Assembly: GCF_954871325.1 (NCBI RefSeq)
Contig: NC_088775.1
Coordinates: 18,019,561 to 18,083,560, forward strand
Direction of reading: 5' to 3'
Source: Gordionus sp. m RMFG-2023
Lineage: Eukaryota; Nematomorpha; Gordioida; Chordodea; Parachordodidae
DNA length: 64,000 nucleotides
In this document: in pieces, positions 10,548 to 21,260 of the stretch
Layout of the letters: the number at the start of each line of letters is the position of its first letter
Position numbering within the stretch: the first letter of the stretch is position 1
Made by a program: the position numbers and the translations under genes
Notes under the pieces: model-generated
Told to the model about the DNA's origin: nothing
What the model saw: only the letters and a program-made list of their open reading frames with translations
The model's database searches: none

Positions 10548-10624
10548 AGAGAAAAAAAAAAAAATTTTGATAGGGGTGCCTTTGATCGTAAGACACTTCA
10601 TCGTATTTTTCGTCCAATTCGTTC

Positions 10625-11840
10625 AAAATGGAGATTAATAAGTTTGAAATGGTAAAATTTAATTTTTTACCATAATCTTACGTTAAATGTTAATAATTCT
10701 TTTGGAATGGTAAAATTTTATATATATTATTCAAATATAGAATATTTAGCAGGTTTCAAATGGCAAAATATAATTTCTACAGCAAATTAAGAAGATTAAT
10801 AGGTTTAAAATGGTAAAATTTAATATATATTATTATTCAAATATAGAATATTTAGCAGGTTTCAAATGGTAACAATTTATCTTAGCTCTTACACAATATC
10901 AAAAGAACAACCTAGGATATAATTTCTACAGCAAATTAAGATTAATAGGTTTAAAATGGTAAAATTTAATATATATTATTATTCAAATATAGAATATTAA
11001 GCAGGTTTCAAATGGTAACAATTTATCTTAGCTCTTACACAATATCAAAAGAACAACCTAGGATATAATTTCTACAGCAAATTAAGAAGATTAATAAGTT
11101 TAAAATGGTAAAATTTAATATATATTATTATTCAAATATAGAATATTTAGCAGGTTTCAAATGGTAACAATTTATCTTAGCTCTTACACAATATCAAAAG
11201 AACAACCTAGGATATAATTTATACAGCAAATTAAGATTAATAGGTTTAAAATGGTAAAATTTAATATATATTATTATTCAAATATAGAATATTTAGCAGG
11301 TTTCAAATGGTAACAATTTATCTTAGCTCTTACACAATATCAAAAGAACAACCTAGGATATAATTTCTACAGCAAATTAAGAAGATTAATAAGTTTAAAA
11401 TGGTAAAATTTAATATATATTATTATTCAAATATAGAATATTTAGCAGGTTTCAAATGGTAACAATTTATCTTAGCTCTTACACAATATCATAAGAACAA
11501 CCTAGGATATAATTTCTACATCAAATTAAGAAGATTAATAGGTTTAAAATGGTAAAATTTAATATATATTATTATTCAAATATAGAATATTTAGCAGGTT
11601 TCAAATGGTAACAATTTATCTTAGCTCTTACACAATATCAAAAGAACAACCTAGGATATAATTTCTACAGAAAATTAAGAAGATTAATAGGTTTAAAATG
11701 GTAAAATTTAATATATATTATTATTCAAATATAGAATATTTAGCAGGTTTCAAATGGCAAAAATTTATCTTTTTATCTTAGCTCTTACACAATATCAAAA
11801 GAACAACCTAGGATACAATTTTTACAGCAAATTAAGAAGC
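10625..11840. repeat. Tandem array, 146-149 bp period
   Basis: The anchor CCTAGGATA occurs at 10911, 11057, 11206, 11352, 11501, 11650 and 11807, giving spacings of 146, 149, 146, 149, 149 and 157 bp. The 3-bp difference comes from AAGATTAAT versus AAGAAGATTAAT. The beginning (10625-10860) holds shorter, diverged versions of the unit. No coding potential is seen. The array starts about 60 bp after the end of the LINE. Confidence 0.9.
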
Positions 11841-12190
11841 TTATTTTATTATTCAAATTTATAATGTATATGACATATTTTAATTATTTCAAATGTATAA
11901 ATCGAATACAAAAATATAAACAACTAATATTTATTTAGCATGTATAAAACAAATATAAATTATTTACAATGTAAAATACAATAATAAAAATTATATATTA
12001 TCAAATAAATTTGAATTATATATTAATTTAATATAAGCTGATGCTTTATCACAAATTCTAATTTATTAATGATACAATTATTGTATTGTACAGTCAATTT
12101 TTCCAAATTTCTCTCTTTTAATATATATTTAGTATTTGTTTTCTTAAGTGTCATCCCTAGATCAATTTGAACCTTCTTTAGCTGAGGATG
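11841..12190. other. No recognisable feature
   Basis: AT-rich spacer between the tandem array and the 3' part of the MULE gene. It may contain the MULE terminus, but no inverted end could be recognised. Confidence 0.4.
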
Positions 12191-12590
12191 GTCCAATTGT
12201 ATTAGCGTTATAGGAATAAATATTTGGGTTAGATGACTTCACCGACTTATTTAAGGCTGAATGCCATCCTTCAAGGTGATTGTTTGTGTACGGGCCACCT
12301 ATTGCATATCTACTCCAGATCTCCCTTGAGAACATTGAATTACGCCTTATAAAGAAAAAAAAAATATTTTTATTTTACTAGAAACAAAAGATTTAGGTCT
12401 ATATTATTTATTTGGGCCAAACTTTTACTTATATCTAGGACATCATCAATATCCTCAAGCTTGAGAAGAGGTAAAATGCACATCCTCCTTACAATTTTTC
12501 TGGCGATAGGATTTTCATGATATATTTTTTTTAGCAATAAGGAATTGACTTTTCTCCAAACACTTTGGGTAAAGTGGAAAAAACAGCCTA
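12190..12590 (-). pseudogene. MULE transposase C-terminal exons
   Basis: The first exon after a roughly 40-bp intron reads GCFFHFTQSVWRKVNSLLLK and continues IARKIVRRMCILPLLKLEDI. After a second short intron, near 12360, comes IWSRYAIGGPYTNNHLEGWH and SALNKSVKSSNPN. The TNNxxEGWHxxxN motif contains the final catalytic E of MULE transposases. The exact splice site between these two pieces is uncertain because of a phase mismatch. Confidence 0.75.
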
Positions 12591-12626
12591 ATTATAAAAT
12601 TAAAAAAATATAAACAATATTATCAA

Positions 12627-12893
12627 TTAACCTTTGATTTGTATATTTATAAATACATCATACAAGGCCTCTATGGCTGCCTGTTCAAAATTTAATTGAA
12701 CATATTTTGGACTAAGTATTAAGTTATAGTCCTCACATATCTTCTTTGTCATTTGGAAGAGTTTTATATAAGTAGCTTTACTTTTATTTGGCAATAAAGC
12801 ATATATGGTTACTAACATATGCTCTTTATAATAAATATGAAAAGTGTATAATTGTTTGTAAATTTTGGGGGAAATGAAAAAGGTGCCATCCAT
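12627..12893 (-). pseudogene. MULE transposase catalytic core
   Basis: The frame begins MDGTFFISPKIYKQLYTFHI and continues YALLPNKSKATYIKLFQMTK and NFEQAAIEALYDVF. MDGTF supplies the first catalytic D of the DDE triad and the N/DFE-A region the second acidic position (here N precedes FE). The frame ends at a donor (AAAG-GTTAAT) near 12628. The next exon, from about 12587 downward, reads GCFFHFTQSVWRKVNSLLLK, which is the usual MULE continuation. Confidence 0.85.
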
Positions 12894-13440
12894 TAGAGAA
12901 CTGCAAAGTTATCTTTTCGCAACCCGAGCCCGAATTAAAAAAAAATTTTTGTCCGAGCCCGACCCGAGCCCGAGCACACATTTTTTAGTCCAACCCGACC
13001 CGAGCCCGACCCGAATAAAATTTTGCAATTTAAGTTTTAATATTATAATAACCAAAAAAAAATTTATGTGTATTTATTCAGTTCAGCCACCTTAAATAAA
13101 AGTTTATTTGACGGCCATAATCTATTCAAGATATATATTAAGTTGCATTTTATTAAATTTGTAAAAAATATTTTAAAATGATTAATATACAAGCGAATTT
13201 AAAAATTATAACGATTATATAATACAATAAGCATCATTTATGCGAATATAGATATGATATAAAAGTTAATAAATATATAAAAAATATAATGAACATATTA
13301 TATTATATTGACCTCATCAATATCATTATCAAAATTATCACAAAGTGAATAATTATGATATATAAATAAAGAGGCGTCCAGTTAATCTGGCTTTAAACGA
13401 GTCCTTCTATCCTCAAAGGCCCTACCTGGAAAACGCCCTT

Positions 13441-13656
13441 TCACGCCGACGAAGCAGGGATAGCCAGGAATTTAAGAGCTAAAATACTTAAATTTGGAAA
13501 CTCATAATGGTTTGTTTTCCACCATTTTAAAATATTATCGTCATCAATACATAATTTCGGATCTAGGTATTTTTTTAGCTCGTCAACTTCGGCGCTAGCA
13601 TCAGAATACGCATTGTCAGCCTCCCATAGAGAGAAGTCCAAAAACGTATCTACCAC
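13441..13656 (-). pseudogene. hAT transposase C-terminal dimerisation region
   Basis: The frame includes ELKKYLDPKL, NILKWWKTNHYEFPNLSILA and LKFLAIPASSA. The pattern W-W-x-n-FPxLxxLAxxxLxIPASSA is the hAT family C-terminal dimerisation motif. It normally continues into SERLFS, but here the frame ends at SSA, so the very end is altered or lost. It belongs to the hAT at 12894-15421. Confidence 0.85.
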
Positions 13657-13739
13657 CTCTGTAGTTTCTTAAGAAAAAAATATTCATTAATAATGTTAAG
13701 ATATATATTTATTTTATTATTTTTTAATAAATAATTTTA

Positions 13740-14033
13740 TTAATAATTTAACCATATTTTCATAAATTTGTTACCAGCACATCGACCCTTTTTCATATAT
13801 GAGTTTAATATAGAAAATAATTTATTGCGGATACCATCAGCAGTATCTACTGAATTTCTAGAAATTGTCGTAGGATTTGGAATGATACTTTTAACATCAA
13901 TATTTCCATATATTGAACCAATTTTGGCAAAATATTGGCAACAATCAACAAAGCCTTCCCCATGAATTGTATCAAATGATCTCAAATCACGTCCACAAAA
14001 CATAGTAAGCACCTTTGTGCACTCTTTTTTCAA
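13740..14033 (-). pseudogene. hAT transposase, region after the zinc finger
   Basis: The frame reads FCGRDLRSFDTIHGEGFVDC, KIGSIYGNIDVKSIIPNPTT and ISRNSVDTADGIRNKL. The sequence DLR-F-T--GEGF followed by P-PTTISR is the typical stretch of ZBED-like hAT transposases between the BED finger and the catalytic core. The core should follow but does not; the next recognisable part is the C-terminal dimerisation region. Confidence 0.8.
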
Positions 14034-14183
14034 TTTTGTACAACTTTTGAGTTTTTTCGGATCAGTACCAAAAAGACTATCAATTGTTAATTGTGTCTTT
14101 TTACTCTCTGCTGTTGTACTTGTATTTGTATATACACATTTATGTCTTTTAAATTGATTTGTTCTTAAAATAATTTAATAAGT

Positions 14184-14381
14184 TCATATACCTGTTGTTA
14201 TTGAATTATATACATAAATAAATTTGCATATAATAGAAATGACATAATTAAGCTTTTCTTTATTTTCATCATATATAAATGAAAATTTCTTCCATACATC
14301 GGATTTTCCATTAAGATTCTTCCTTACTTCATACTCCTTTGTCTTAATCTTTTCACCAATTCTTTTTAATTTTGCATCCAT
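14184..14381 (-). pseudogene. hAT transposase N terminus, BED-like
   Basis: Starting with ATG at 14381, it reads MDAKLKRIGEKIKTKEYEV and then GKSDVWKKFSFIYDENKEKL before an ISIICKFI stretch. SDVWKKF is the usual start of a BED finger and CKF part of its metal site. The rest of the finger (about 14150-14050) lies in another frame or exon, where KRHKC- and TSTT-like residues can be read. Part of the hAT at 12894-15421. Confidence 0.6.
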
Positions 14382-15290
14382 TAAGATAATTTTTTTAATA
14401 TGGCTGTGTTAAAAAAAATATTTAAAATGACTTTAATAAATTAGATTGAAATAAACAGAGTTGGGCAGTACTGCTAATATTTGTATCTAAGATACATGAT
14501 ACAAGATCCCTTTATATCTTGTACTCAGTATATTTTGACATTTTTAATAAAATACTAATATCTGTATCTAAGATCCTTAATTCTGAAAAGAATCTTGTAT
14601 CTTTTTCATTTTCTTGACAAAAGATACAGATACAGATTCTTTTTAATATTCATGTTTTAAATTTTACATATCACAGTATACATCTTATTTTCTTTGAGAA
14701 TCTTGTATTAATTTCCTATTTTTTTTCTGCCATATTTTAAAATATTGACAACCAAAATTATCTGGAAAATTTATAACTAATATTAAGGTAGATAGATAAA
14801 AAAATAATAATACCAAAACGAAATAAGTAAAGATTATATTTTATATATAAATGTAACTTACCAATTTTATATAATATTTTTTAATTTCTAGGATGGGATG
14901 ATTAACATTTATGGTAGTGAAATTTAAATTATAGAAATAAGTTCCCCTGAATCAAATCCCAATCTTAAATTTTATATGGAAATTTTTTAAAACAAATGTT
15001 ATAAAAGACAATGTATAGGCTAGATAAATAATAAATAATGAATAAAACTTATCTTTAGTACACAAAATATGTCTTATCTTGTAATTCACGGGAAACACAC
15101 AATTTAGTGATAAAATAGTTTGGTATCCGGTTGTTAGGTTTATAAAATAATAATTAATAATGACATGACATGTTAATATGATTGACATTTTAATCCTAAA
15201 ATGTGATAAATATTAAATAATATGATTTTATAATTAATATTATAAATTATACTGACTATTTAAGATATTAATATTATTATTTATTTTCGG
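14382..15290. other. Non-coding interior of the hAT
   Basis: Between the transposase start and the right terminal repeats I see no gene. At 14460-14720 the words GATACA and AATCTTGTAT recur many times in both orientations, a degenerate short repeat. Confidence 0.5.
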
Positions 15291-15429
15291 GTCGGGTTTT
15301 CGGGTCGGACAGCTTTTACAACCCGACCCGAGCCCGAACCCGAGAAATTTTTTTTTGATGTCCGAACCCGACCCGAGCCCGAGGCTCGGGTCGGGCTACG
15401 GACAGCCCGTGCTGTTCTCTACCATCCAT

Positions 15430-15732
15430 GTAGATGGTTTCAACCTCTGCAAGGATTCTAATAAATTCATGTGTTGAGAATATCAGGATCTCATTATCAT
15501 TGGCTAAGAGGAATGGTTCCCCTTCAAATGTGATGTATTCTGTTGGTAATATTAGCTCACCTGTTGTAAGAGGCAAAGCTGGCCGTGACTGCTTGATCAT
15601 TTGAATCATTGTTTTTTGGACTGATTCAAATGGTGGAATTGCATTAGGGAAGTCTGAGATATCTGGAGTGTTATGGAGCCTTTCTGTTAAAATTCGATTA
15701 TATATTGTCTTTCTTGATTCTAATGGGTTCGC
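15430..15732 (-). pseudogene. MULE transposase, N-terminal part upstream of the hAT
   Basis: This part reads IYNRILTERLHNTPDISDFP, MIQMIKQSRPALPL, YITFEGEPFLL and HEFIRILAEVETIYMDG. The last residues, YMDG, are the start of the catalytic core of MULE transposases, whose continuation TFFISPKIYKQ lies beyond the hAT at 12893. The two parts join exactly if the hAT and one copy of its 8-bp target duplication are removed in the reader's mind, so the hAT struck the coding sequence of an existing MULE gene. Confidence 0.8.
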
Positions 15733-15736
15733 TTAC

Positions 15737-15977
15737 ATTGCAGTTTTAAGACTGTTTCTTGTTTCAAGGCCCAAGAATTCATCCTTGTCCTCTTCACGTG
15801 TATGTTTCCTTTTAATATCAACTCTAGAATCTTGGATTCTTAATATTACATGTCCATTACATAAATTTTGACGGCATTTGTAATATATAGAATCCTTCCT
15901 ACAATAATCTCTTATGTACAGAAATCCTTGATAGTAAAGGCAATAATTACCCTTTGAGGATTTAATGTATTGAATAT
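15737..15977 (-). CDS. MULE exon: second FLYWCH zinc finger
   Basis: It reads IQYIKSSKGNYCLYYQGFLY, then CRKDSIYYKCRQNLCNGHVI and a basic and acidic tail KRKHTREEDKDEFL. The SSKG start, aromatic strand and C-x4-C pair match a FLYWCH finger. The frame continues without a break to about 15733, where a TAA follows NSLKTAM, and the same frame then resumes into the transposase N-terminal part. Confidence 0.75.
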
Positions 15978-16020
15978 CTATGATATATAAATAAAAATAA
16001 TTAAATCATGAATTTATTAC

Positions 16021-16086
16021 TTGAATTTTGGATGCTAGCATATTGTAATTCTAATAGCATTTGGGCATTATTTACATCTTCTGTAC
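16021..16086 (-). CDS. Seventh mini-exon joining the array to FLYWCH finger 2
   Basis: A 66-bp, phase-1 symmetrical exon reading STEDVNNAQMLLELQYASIQ, not obviously related to the A and B units. A 43-bp intron separates it from each neighbour (16129-16087 upstream and 16020-15978 downstream), and its phase fits both exons. Confidence 0.65.
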
Positions 16087-16129
16087 CTATTTAAAAAATA
16101 ATTTAATAAAATAAGTTATAAAAAATTAC

Positions 16130-16709
16130 TAGATATTGTAGGTTGTATATTAAATGCTGGTAATAGCTGAGATTGAGTTAATATAATGCCTAATAATAAT
16201 TAATTGATTATAAAATTTATTAATTTGTGAAACTTGATCTGGCATTAGTAGGTTGCATGTTCTGTGTTACTAAGGGTTGACATGGAGTAAACATATTGCC
16301 TAAAAATAAACTGTTTATAAAAATAAAATAATTGATGAAACTAGTTATAGTTGTTTGGTAGTTTGCTACAGAGAGTTGAGATGGGGCACATATATTGCCT
16401 AAAATTAAATTGATTATAGAAATTTTAATTTGTGAAACTTGATATGGCCTTATCAGGTTCCATGTTCTGTGTTACTAAGGGTTGACATGGAGTAAACATA
16501 TTGCCTAAAAATAAACTGTTTATAAAAATAAAATAATTGATGAAACTAGTTATAGTTGTTTGGTAGTTTGCTACAGAGAGTTGAGATAGGGCACATATAT
16601 TGCCTAAAATTAAATTGATTATAGAAATTTTAATTTGTGAAACTTGATATGGCATTAACAGGTTGCATGTTCTGTGTTACTAAGGGTTGACATGGAGTAA
16701 ACATATTGC
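16130..16709 (-). CDS. Tandem array of six symmetrical mini-exons
   Basis: Minus-strand exons are A1 16709-16644 (66 bp), B1 16603-16547 (57), A2 16504-16439 (66), B2 16398-16342 (57), A3 16299-16234 (66) and B3 16189-16130 (60). Each is a multiple of three, begins after a TTTTAG-like acceptor (CTAATAATAG-type for B3) and ends in phase 1. A units read NMFTPCQPLVTQNM-; B units read NICAPSQLSVANYQTTIT. The separating introns are 40-44 bp; those after A and B units start GTTTCA. Copies of a kind are nearly identical, so the A+B pair, a block of about 205 bp, was duplicated recently. The encoded peptide is a polar linker between the two FLYWCH fingers. No function is known to me. Confidence 0.75.
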
Positions 16710-16753
16710 CTAAAAATAAATTGATTTAGTGATTTATTTATAAAAATATTTAC

Positions 16754-16950
16754 CAATATGTGATTTACACTGTTCTATGGTATGATCCTGCATCTCTGTG
16801 AACCTACCTGATTGTAAAATACCCTGTCCTAAGCAACTCCTTTGTCTACACCTGTAATACGATGTGGCATTTATTACTCTATGGATGGTATATTCTAAAT
16901 CATTAAAACATAAAATATCACGTCCTCTTTTGGATTTTTTATTAGTAATT
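16754..16950 (-). CDS. MULE exon: first FLYWCH zinc finger
   Basis: The exon reads KRGRDILCFNDLEYTIH, SYYRCRQRSCLGQGIL and FTEMQDHTIEQCKSHIG. The pattern of a KxG-x-L start, an aromatic strand, C-x4-C and a terminal H-x4-C-x2-H fits the FLYWCH DNA-binding finger found at the N terminus of many MULE transposases. The 5' limit is not defined. The exon ends in phase 1 at 16754 before a GTAAAT donor and leads into the mini-exon array through a 44-bp intron. Confidence 0.8.
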
Positions 16951-17013
16951 TTGTTTTTTAAAATTAAAACTAAATTATTTATATATAATCAGATTGCTAA
17001 CTTTGAATTATAG

Positions 17014-17437
17014 TGGGATTAATTCTTCTCTCAAGAAGAAGTTTGATATTGTTTGACAATGGGGGGTTAGTGATTCCTTCATCTAGTATGTCTATATTAT
17101 GCCGAATTTGTGAAAGTTCATTTAGAACTTATCAAAATGATATTAAACGTAAAAATATTATTAAAAAAATGGAAGTGTTGGTTTTTTCCACAATAATTGG
17201 TACAAATATTTTTATTGATCTTACTGAACATATTAATGAACATGAGATTGGTTACAGCCATTTTCAAATTCTTGTAAAATTAATTGTTCAAAGGTAATCA
17301 TTTATTAGTTTTAATACTATTTTTTTTAAAGATATTTAAATATTAGATTTTTCCATTTTGCTGACTTGAGAAACCAGGAATTGAGAACTGGTATGAGGCA
17401 AAATCTTACAAAAGCAATACAATTTAATAATCAATAA
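17014..17437 (+). pseudogene. P-element/THAP-like transposase, last two exons
   Basis: Exon 17014-17293 follows an acceptor (AATTATAG) and reads LFDNGGLVIPSSSMSILCR and ICESSFRTYQND. GGL-PS followed by an acidic/FR stretch is typical of the C-terminal region of P-like (THAP) transposases. A 38-bp intron (17294-17331) leads to exon 17332-17437. That exon reads RYLNIRFFHFADLRNQELRT and MRQNLTKAIQFNNQ and ends at TAA; R-LTKxIxFxxQ is the standard end of such proteins. Joining keeps the frame (AG+A). Upstream exons are not visible because the opposite-strand MULE lies there. Confidence 0.65.
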
Positions 17438-17467
17438 GTCATGTAAATTAATATTTATATCTCTTTT

Positions 17468-17620
17468 TGTAGTAATACCAACTACTAATTATAAACAATA
17501 CGACCACTGATTTATATTTCAATTTATTTTTGATATCAAATTTTTATTTATTATTTTTCGAATGTTCGATTCTGTTTTAATATACAATATACATAAATAA
17601 TCATTTATTAATTTATTACA
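17468..17620 (-). repeat. 3' LTR of element A
   Basis: 153 bp, beginning TGTAGTAATACC and ending TTATTACA on the plus strand (TG...CA in both orientations). It is identical by eye to 21261-21413. Confidence 0.92.
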
Positions 17621-20600
17621 TTTCCTTCAAACAATTTAAAGTTAGATTTCTTCAATAAACCTCTTTGTAGGTTTACGGTTTCTTGATGAGCAACGTAATG
17701 TGGTATTTGTATTTGTGTTTGTATTTGCTTCATTCACTGGCACAACCATTTCTGTAACTTCCAAAGAACTTTCATGATTTGGGATAACTAAACGATTTCT
17801 TAACTGATCTGCATGCTTTCGTAATGTTTTCCCGGAAGATTCAACAATATAAGAATAAAGTCCTATTCTTTCTTTAATTACTCCCTCTCTCCAACCATTG
17901 GTATTTTCATTATTTAACCATATAGGTTGTGAGATTTCAAATTCTCTTTCCTTTGAATGTAAATCATGATGAAGGCTTTGTTTATCATTAGCCCTTACTA
18001 TTTCGTGTTCGGCATTTGGTCGGATCCAATCCAGACTTGTTTTCAATTGCCTCCCAAACATAATTTTAGCAGGAGATCTCCCTGTGGAACTATGCTCTCC
18101 CAATCGGTAGGTTGTTAAAACCTGTGTCATAGCTTCTTCGGGATCGCTAATTGAATCTCTCGTTGCATAATACCGACCTTTCAAAGTTCGTACTGTACGT
18201 TCAGCTAATCCGTTAGTTTTTGGATGATAGGGTGCTGAACGTATATGACGTATGTTATTTAAATCACAATACCTACGGAATTCCCCAGATAAGAATTGTG
18301 GTTCATTGTCTGACACAATGTACTTGGGTATTCCAAACCTAGCAAACCATTTTTTTAGTCGTTTTATCATAGCATCAGCAGAGGTATTTTGCATTAGATC
18401 AACTTCTAACCATTTGGAATAGGAATCGACACCTATTAGCCAGTATCGCGAATCTACTGGTCCAGCAAAATCAATATGGATTCGCTCCCTGGTTCCTTTC
18501 CAACAGTCCAAGAATATAGAGGTACTTCTTGAATACTAGGTCTATTTTTCTGGCATCCAGAACATATTTTGATAAAATTTTCTATATCAACATCACATCT
18601 GGGCCACCAGCAATACAATCTAAAAATAGATTTCATTACATTTTCCCCAGGATGTCCCCGGTGAATCATTCCTAACACTGCATTTCTTAATTTATTAGGA
18701 ATAACCAATCTCCCATTCCATTCTATAATATCACGATCGACAGAAAGCTCTTCCCGTCGATTATAAAAATTAACTATTTCTTTATCTTTATAACGATCAA
18801 AGTTTCGCCAACTTTGCTGAATATGTATGGCTACTTTTTTTAATATTAAATCTTGCTTCGACTCTTTTCGTAGAATATTTTCTGACAATTGCATATCATC
18901 CAAATTAATACTTCGAATATCCAAAGCATGTTTAGAATCTTGATTCTCTTCCGTGTCTAATATTGGAAGCCTTGATAATGCGTCGGCGATTACATTTTTA
19001 TTACCAGGTCTATATTCTATTGTAAAATCATAAGAAGCCATCTTCCAGGCCCAACGTGTCAAACGATTATTAGAAATTTTAGGTAAATCGCGTTTCTCCC
19101 CAAATAATCGCTCTAATGGTTTATGATCAGTTCGAAGTAAAAATTTTCTATCATAAATAAATGAATGAAATTTTTCAATACCAAATAAAAGTGCTCGAGC
19201 TTCTTTATCAATCGGAGCGTAGTGTTTCTCTGATTCTAATAAAGTACGTGACGCAAACGAAATAGGTTTTGTCCTTCCGTCTACTAATTGATGTAACAAC
19301 ACAGCCCCTAATCCTGAATCAGATGCGTCGCATTCCAAAATTATAGGCAACTGCGCGTTATAAGGAATTAACGTTTCCTCGGATGACAATAATTTCTTAA
19401 CCTCATCGAAGGAATTTTGTTCATCTTTCGACCACTGCCAAGGTACTTTCACGCTCGTTAATCTATGTAGTAGCGCCGCTTTAGAATGTAGATTGCGAAT
19501 AAAACGTTCATGATAATTAACTAGTCCTAGAAAAGATCTAAGTTGTTGTATATTTTTAGGTTTTGGTGCATTTCGGATAGCCTTCACCTTTTCCGGGTTA
19601 GGATGTATACCGAATTTATCAATTATAACCCCTAAAAATGAAACCGATTTTTGTAAAAATCTCACTTTTGTTAATTTCGCCTTAAGATCTGCTGCATGTA
19701 ATCTGTCTAATTCCATTTCAATTGCTTTGCGAAGTGGAAATGGTACCCTACATGCTGGAAACGATCTTGGTACAGCGGTATCCTTTAAATGTATTCGCAC
19801 TGCAAAATCACGTATATGTCCCATCTTATCATCAAAAATTTCTTGATGTTTATTAATCAAATCTCGAATTCTAGAATCTAGTGTTATGCAACATTTTTCT
19901 TTTTCAATATTGTTGACCAAATTGCGTACTTGTTTAATCATAACCTGACGAGGCATTTCTAAATTGAATGCTATAATCCATGGTAATCCGAAAAGAGGCA
20001 CCCCAGTTGTATTCATTATTACCACTGGTAGAGTCCTTGTCTGTGATCCAATCCTAACATTGACTTGGGTCTCGCCCTTGACGTCTAACGGATGATCACC
20101 ATATGCAGTCAATGGACTGGTTGGCCTAATTTTTGGTCGCCCAATACTTGTCCATATATCAATTCCTATCAATGACGCTTGTGCACCAGTGTCAAAATCA
20201 AATTCAACATCTAACCCATTTATCTCTGCAGTTAGTTTTGCTCGATTCTCTCGATTTTGTTGAATCTTCCAAATATTATGAATAGAATCACTTGATGACA
20301 CTCTTATATAATTTAAATTCTTTGATTTACAGCAAACTGCAAAATGACCAATTTTTTTACATTTATTACATGCCGCATTTGTAGCTGGACATCTCACTTC
20401 TCGGTTATGAATAAAACCACATTTATAACATTTAAGTTTATTATAATCTTTATCATTATTATATTTGTAGTTATTATTCTCTTTATCAAATGTATTATTA
20501 TACTTGACTTTATTATAGCCTTTATCAATTGTAGTCGTCGTTTTTATTGGATGTTTATAATTATTATCATTATCATTTCTTTTGTTATTAACATTTATCT

Positions 20601-21260
20601 TATTAACAACTGGCATATTTTTATTTGCCATTTCTTTATCTGCTCGCTCAGAAGCTAATGCCAGATCAAGAATAAATTGAAAAGTCAGTACATTATTATC
20701 TCTATCAAGACCGTCGGGATATAGAGCTCTAAGATCTCTTTCCAATCCCGGTATTTCCATGCCAACCATAAACTGATCACGTAAACGCTCGTCAATATCA
20801 TTAAGATAATGACAACGCTTGCCAATTGTTCTAATTTTATCTGCAAATTCAGTTATGGTTTCAGTTGTTCTCCGTAATCTAACGAAATCAAATCTAGAAG
20901 CAAAAGCTGTTGACGTCGGTTTAAATAGTTTAAAACATATTGACTTAATTTCCTTAAAAGATAAAGTTTCGATCGAATCAGGATAACAAAAACGGTCCAC
21001 CAACTCAATATTCTTATTGCCAAAAAATGTTAAAAATATATCTTTATATTGACATTCATGGGCTTACGTTTTTTAACCGAAAACTGGCTTCCCATTGAGA
21101 AAAATATCTGTGGATAGAAGTATCCAACTCGAATTTATCAAATTTAATCGTAGATAAATCCGCTATTTTTTTTGAATCTCCATTTAAGGAATTATTTTCT
21201 CCATTTAAGGAATTATTATCTCCATTTAAGGAATTATTTTCTCCATTTATCGTCGCCATT

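Larger units (their letters stand above)
7386..10565 (+). mobile_element. RTE-like LINE, nearly full length but defective
   Basis: The element has an AP-endonuclease, a linker, a reverse transcriptase and a basic C-terminal region in the order of RTE-clade LINEs, and ends in an A-rich run at about 10552-10565. Two frameshifts (near 8440 and 8955) and one stop (TGA at 9909) interrupt a single reading frame, so it is a young but dead copy. The 5' boundary is uncertain, and the tRNA-like boxes at 7401 may or may not belong. I found no clear target-site duplication. Confidence 0.85.
12894..15421 (-). mobile_element. hAT transposon, internally deleted, inside the MULE gene
   Basis: The 2,528-bp element is bounded by TAGAGAACTGC on the left and GCTGTTCTCTA on the right, which form terminal inverted repeats. 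It is flanked by the exact 8-bp duplication CCATCCAT (12886-12893 and 15422-15429), the hAT hallmark. Both ends carry arrays of CCCGACCCGAGCCCG-like repeats, GC-rich in an AT-rich setting. Minus-strand remnants encode a BED-like N terminus, a mid part and the C-terminal dimerisation region, but most of the catalytic core is absent. Confidence 0.93.
12190..16950 (-). mobile_element. MULE transposon gene with two FLYWCH fingers, split by a hAT
   Basis: On the minus strand the gene runs: FLYWCH finger 1 (about 16950-16754), seven mini-exons (16709-16021), FLYWCH finger 2 (from 15977), the N-terminal transposase part (to about 15430), then a hAT insertion (12894-15421). After it come the Mutator-like transposase core (12893 to about 12630) and C-terminal exons (to about 12190). 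The core reads MDGTFFISPKIYKQLYT and YALLPNKSKATY; later GCFFHFTQSVWRKV and YAIGGPYTNNHLEGWHSALN appear, all typical of animal MULE transposases. One in-frame TAA at about 15733 is probably a point change of a CAA or CAG codon. The terminal inverted repeats were not identified. Confidence 0.85.

Noticed and set aside
10740-11840. CRISPR-like array
   Set aside because: The whole unit of 146-149 bp is repeated; there are no short repeats with unique spacers, and the context is eukaryotic.
12865-13095. Plus-strand frame rich in PDPSP
   Set aside because: It is the translated subterminal GC-rich repeat of the hAT, not a protein gene.
15684-15736. Short intron that would remove the MULE stop codon
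   Set aside because: Splice-like borders exist, but removing the segment shifts the frame, whereas reading straight through keeps a family-like protein on both sides of the TAA.
20344-20658. Plus-strand isoleucine- and phenylalanine-rich membrane protein
   Set aside because: It is the complement of the lysine- and asparagine-rich gag-like region of the LTR fossil on the minus strand.
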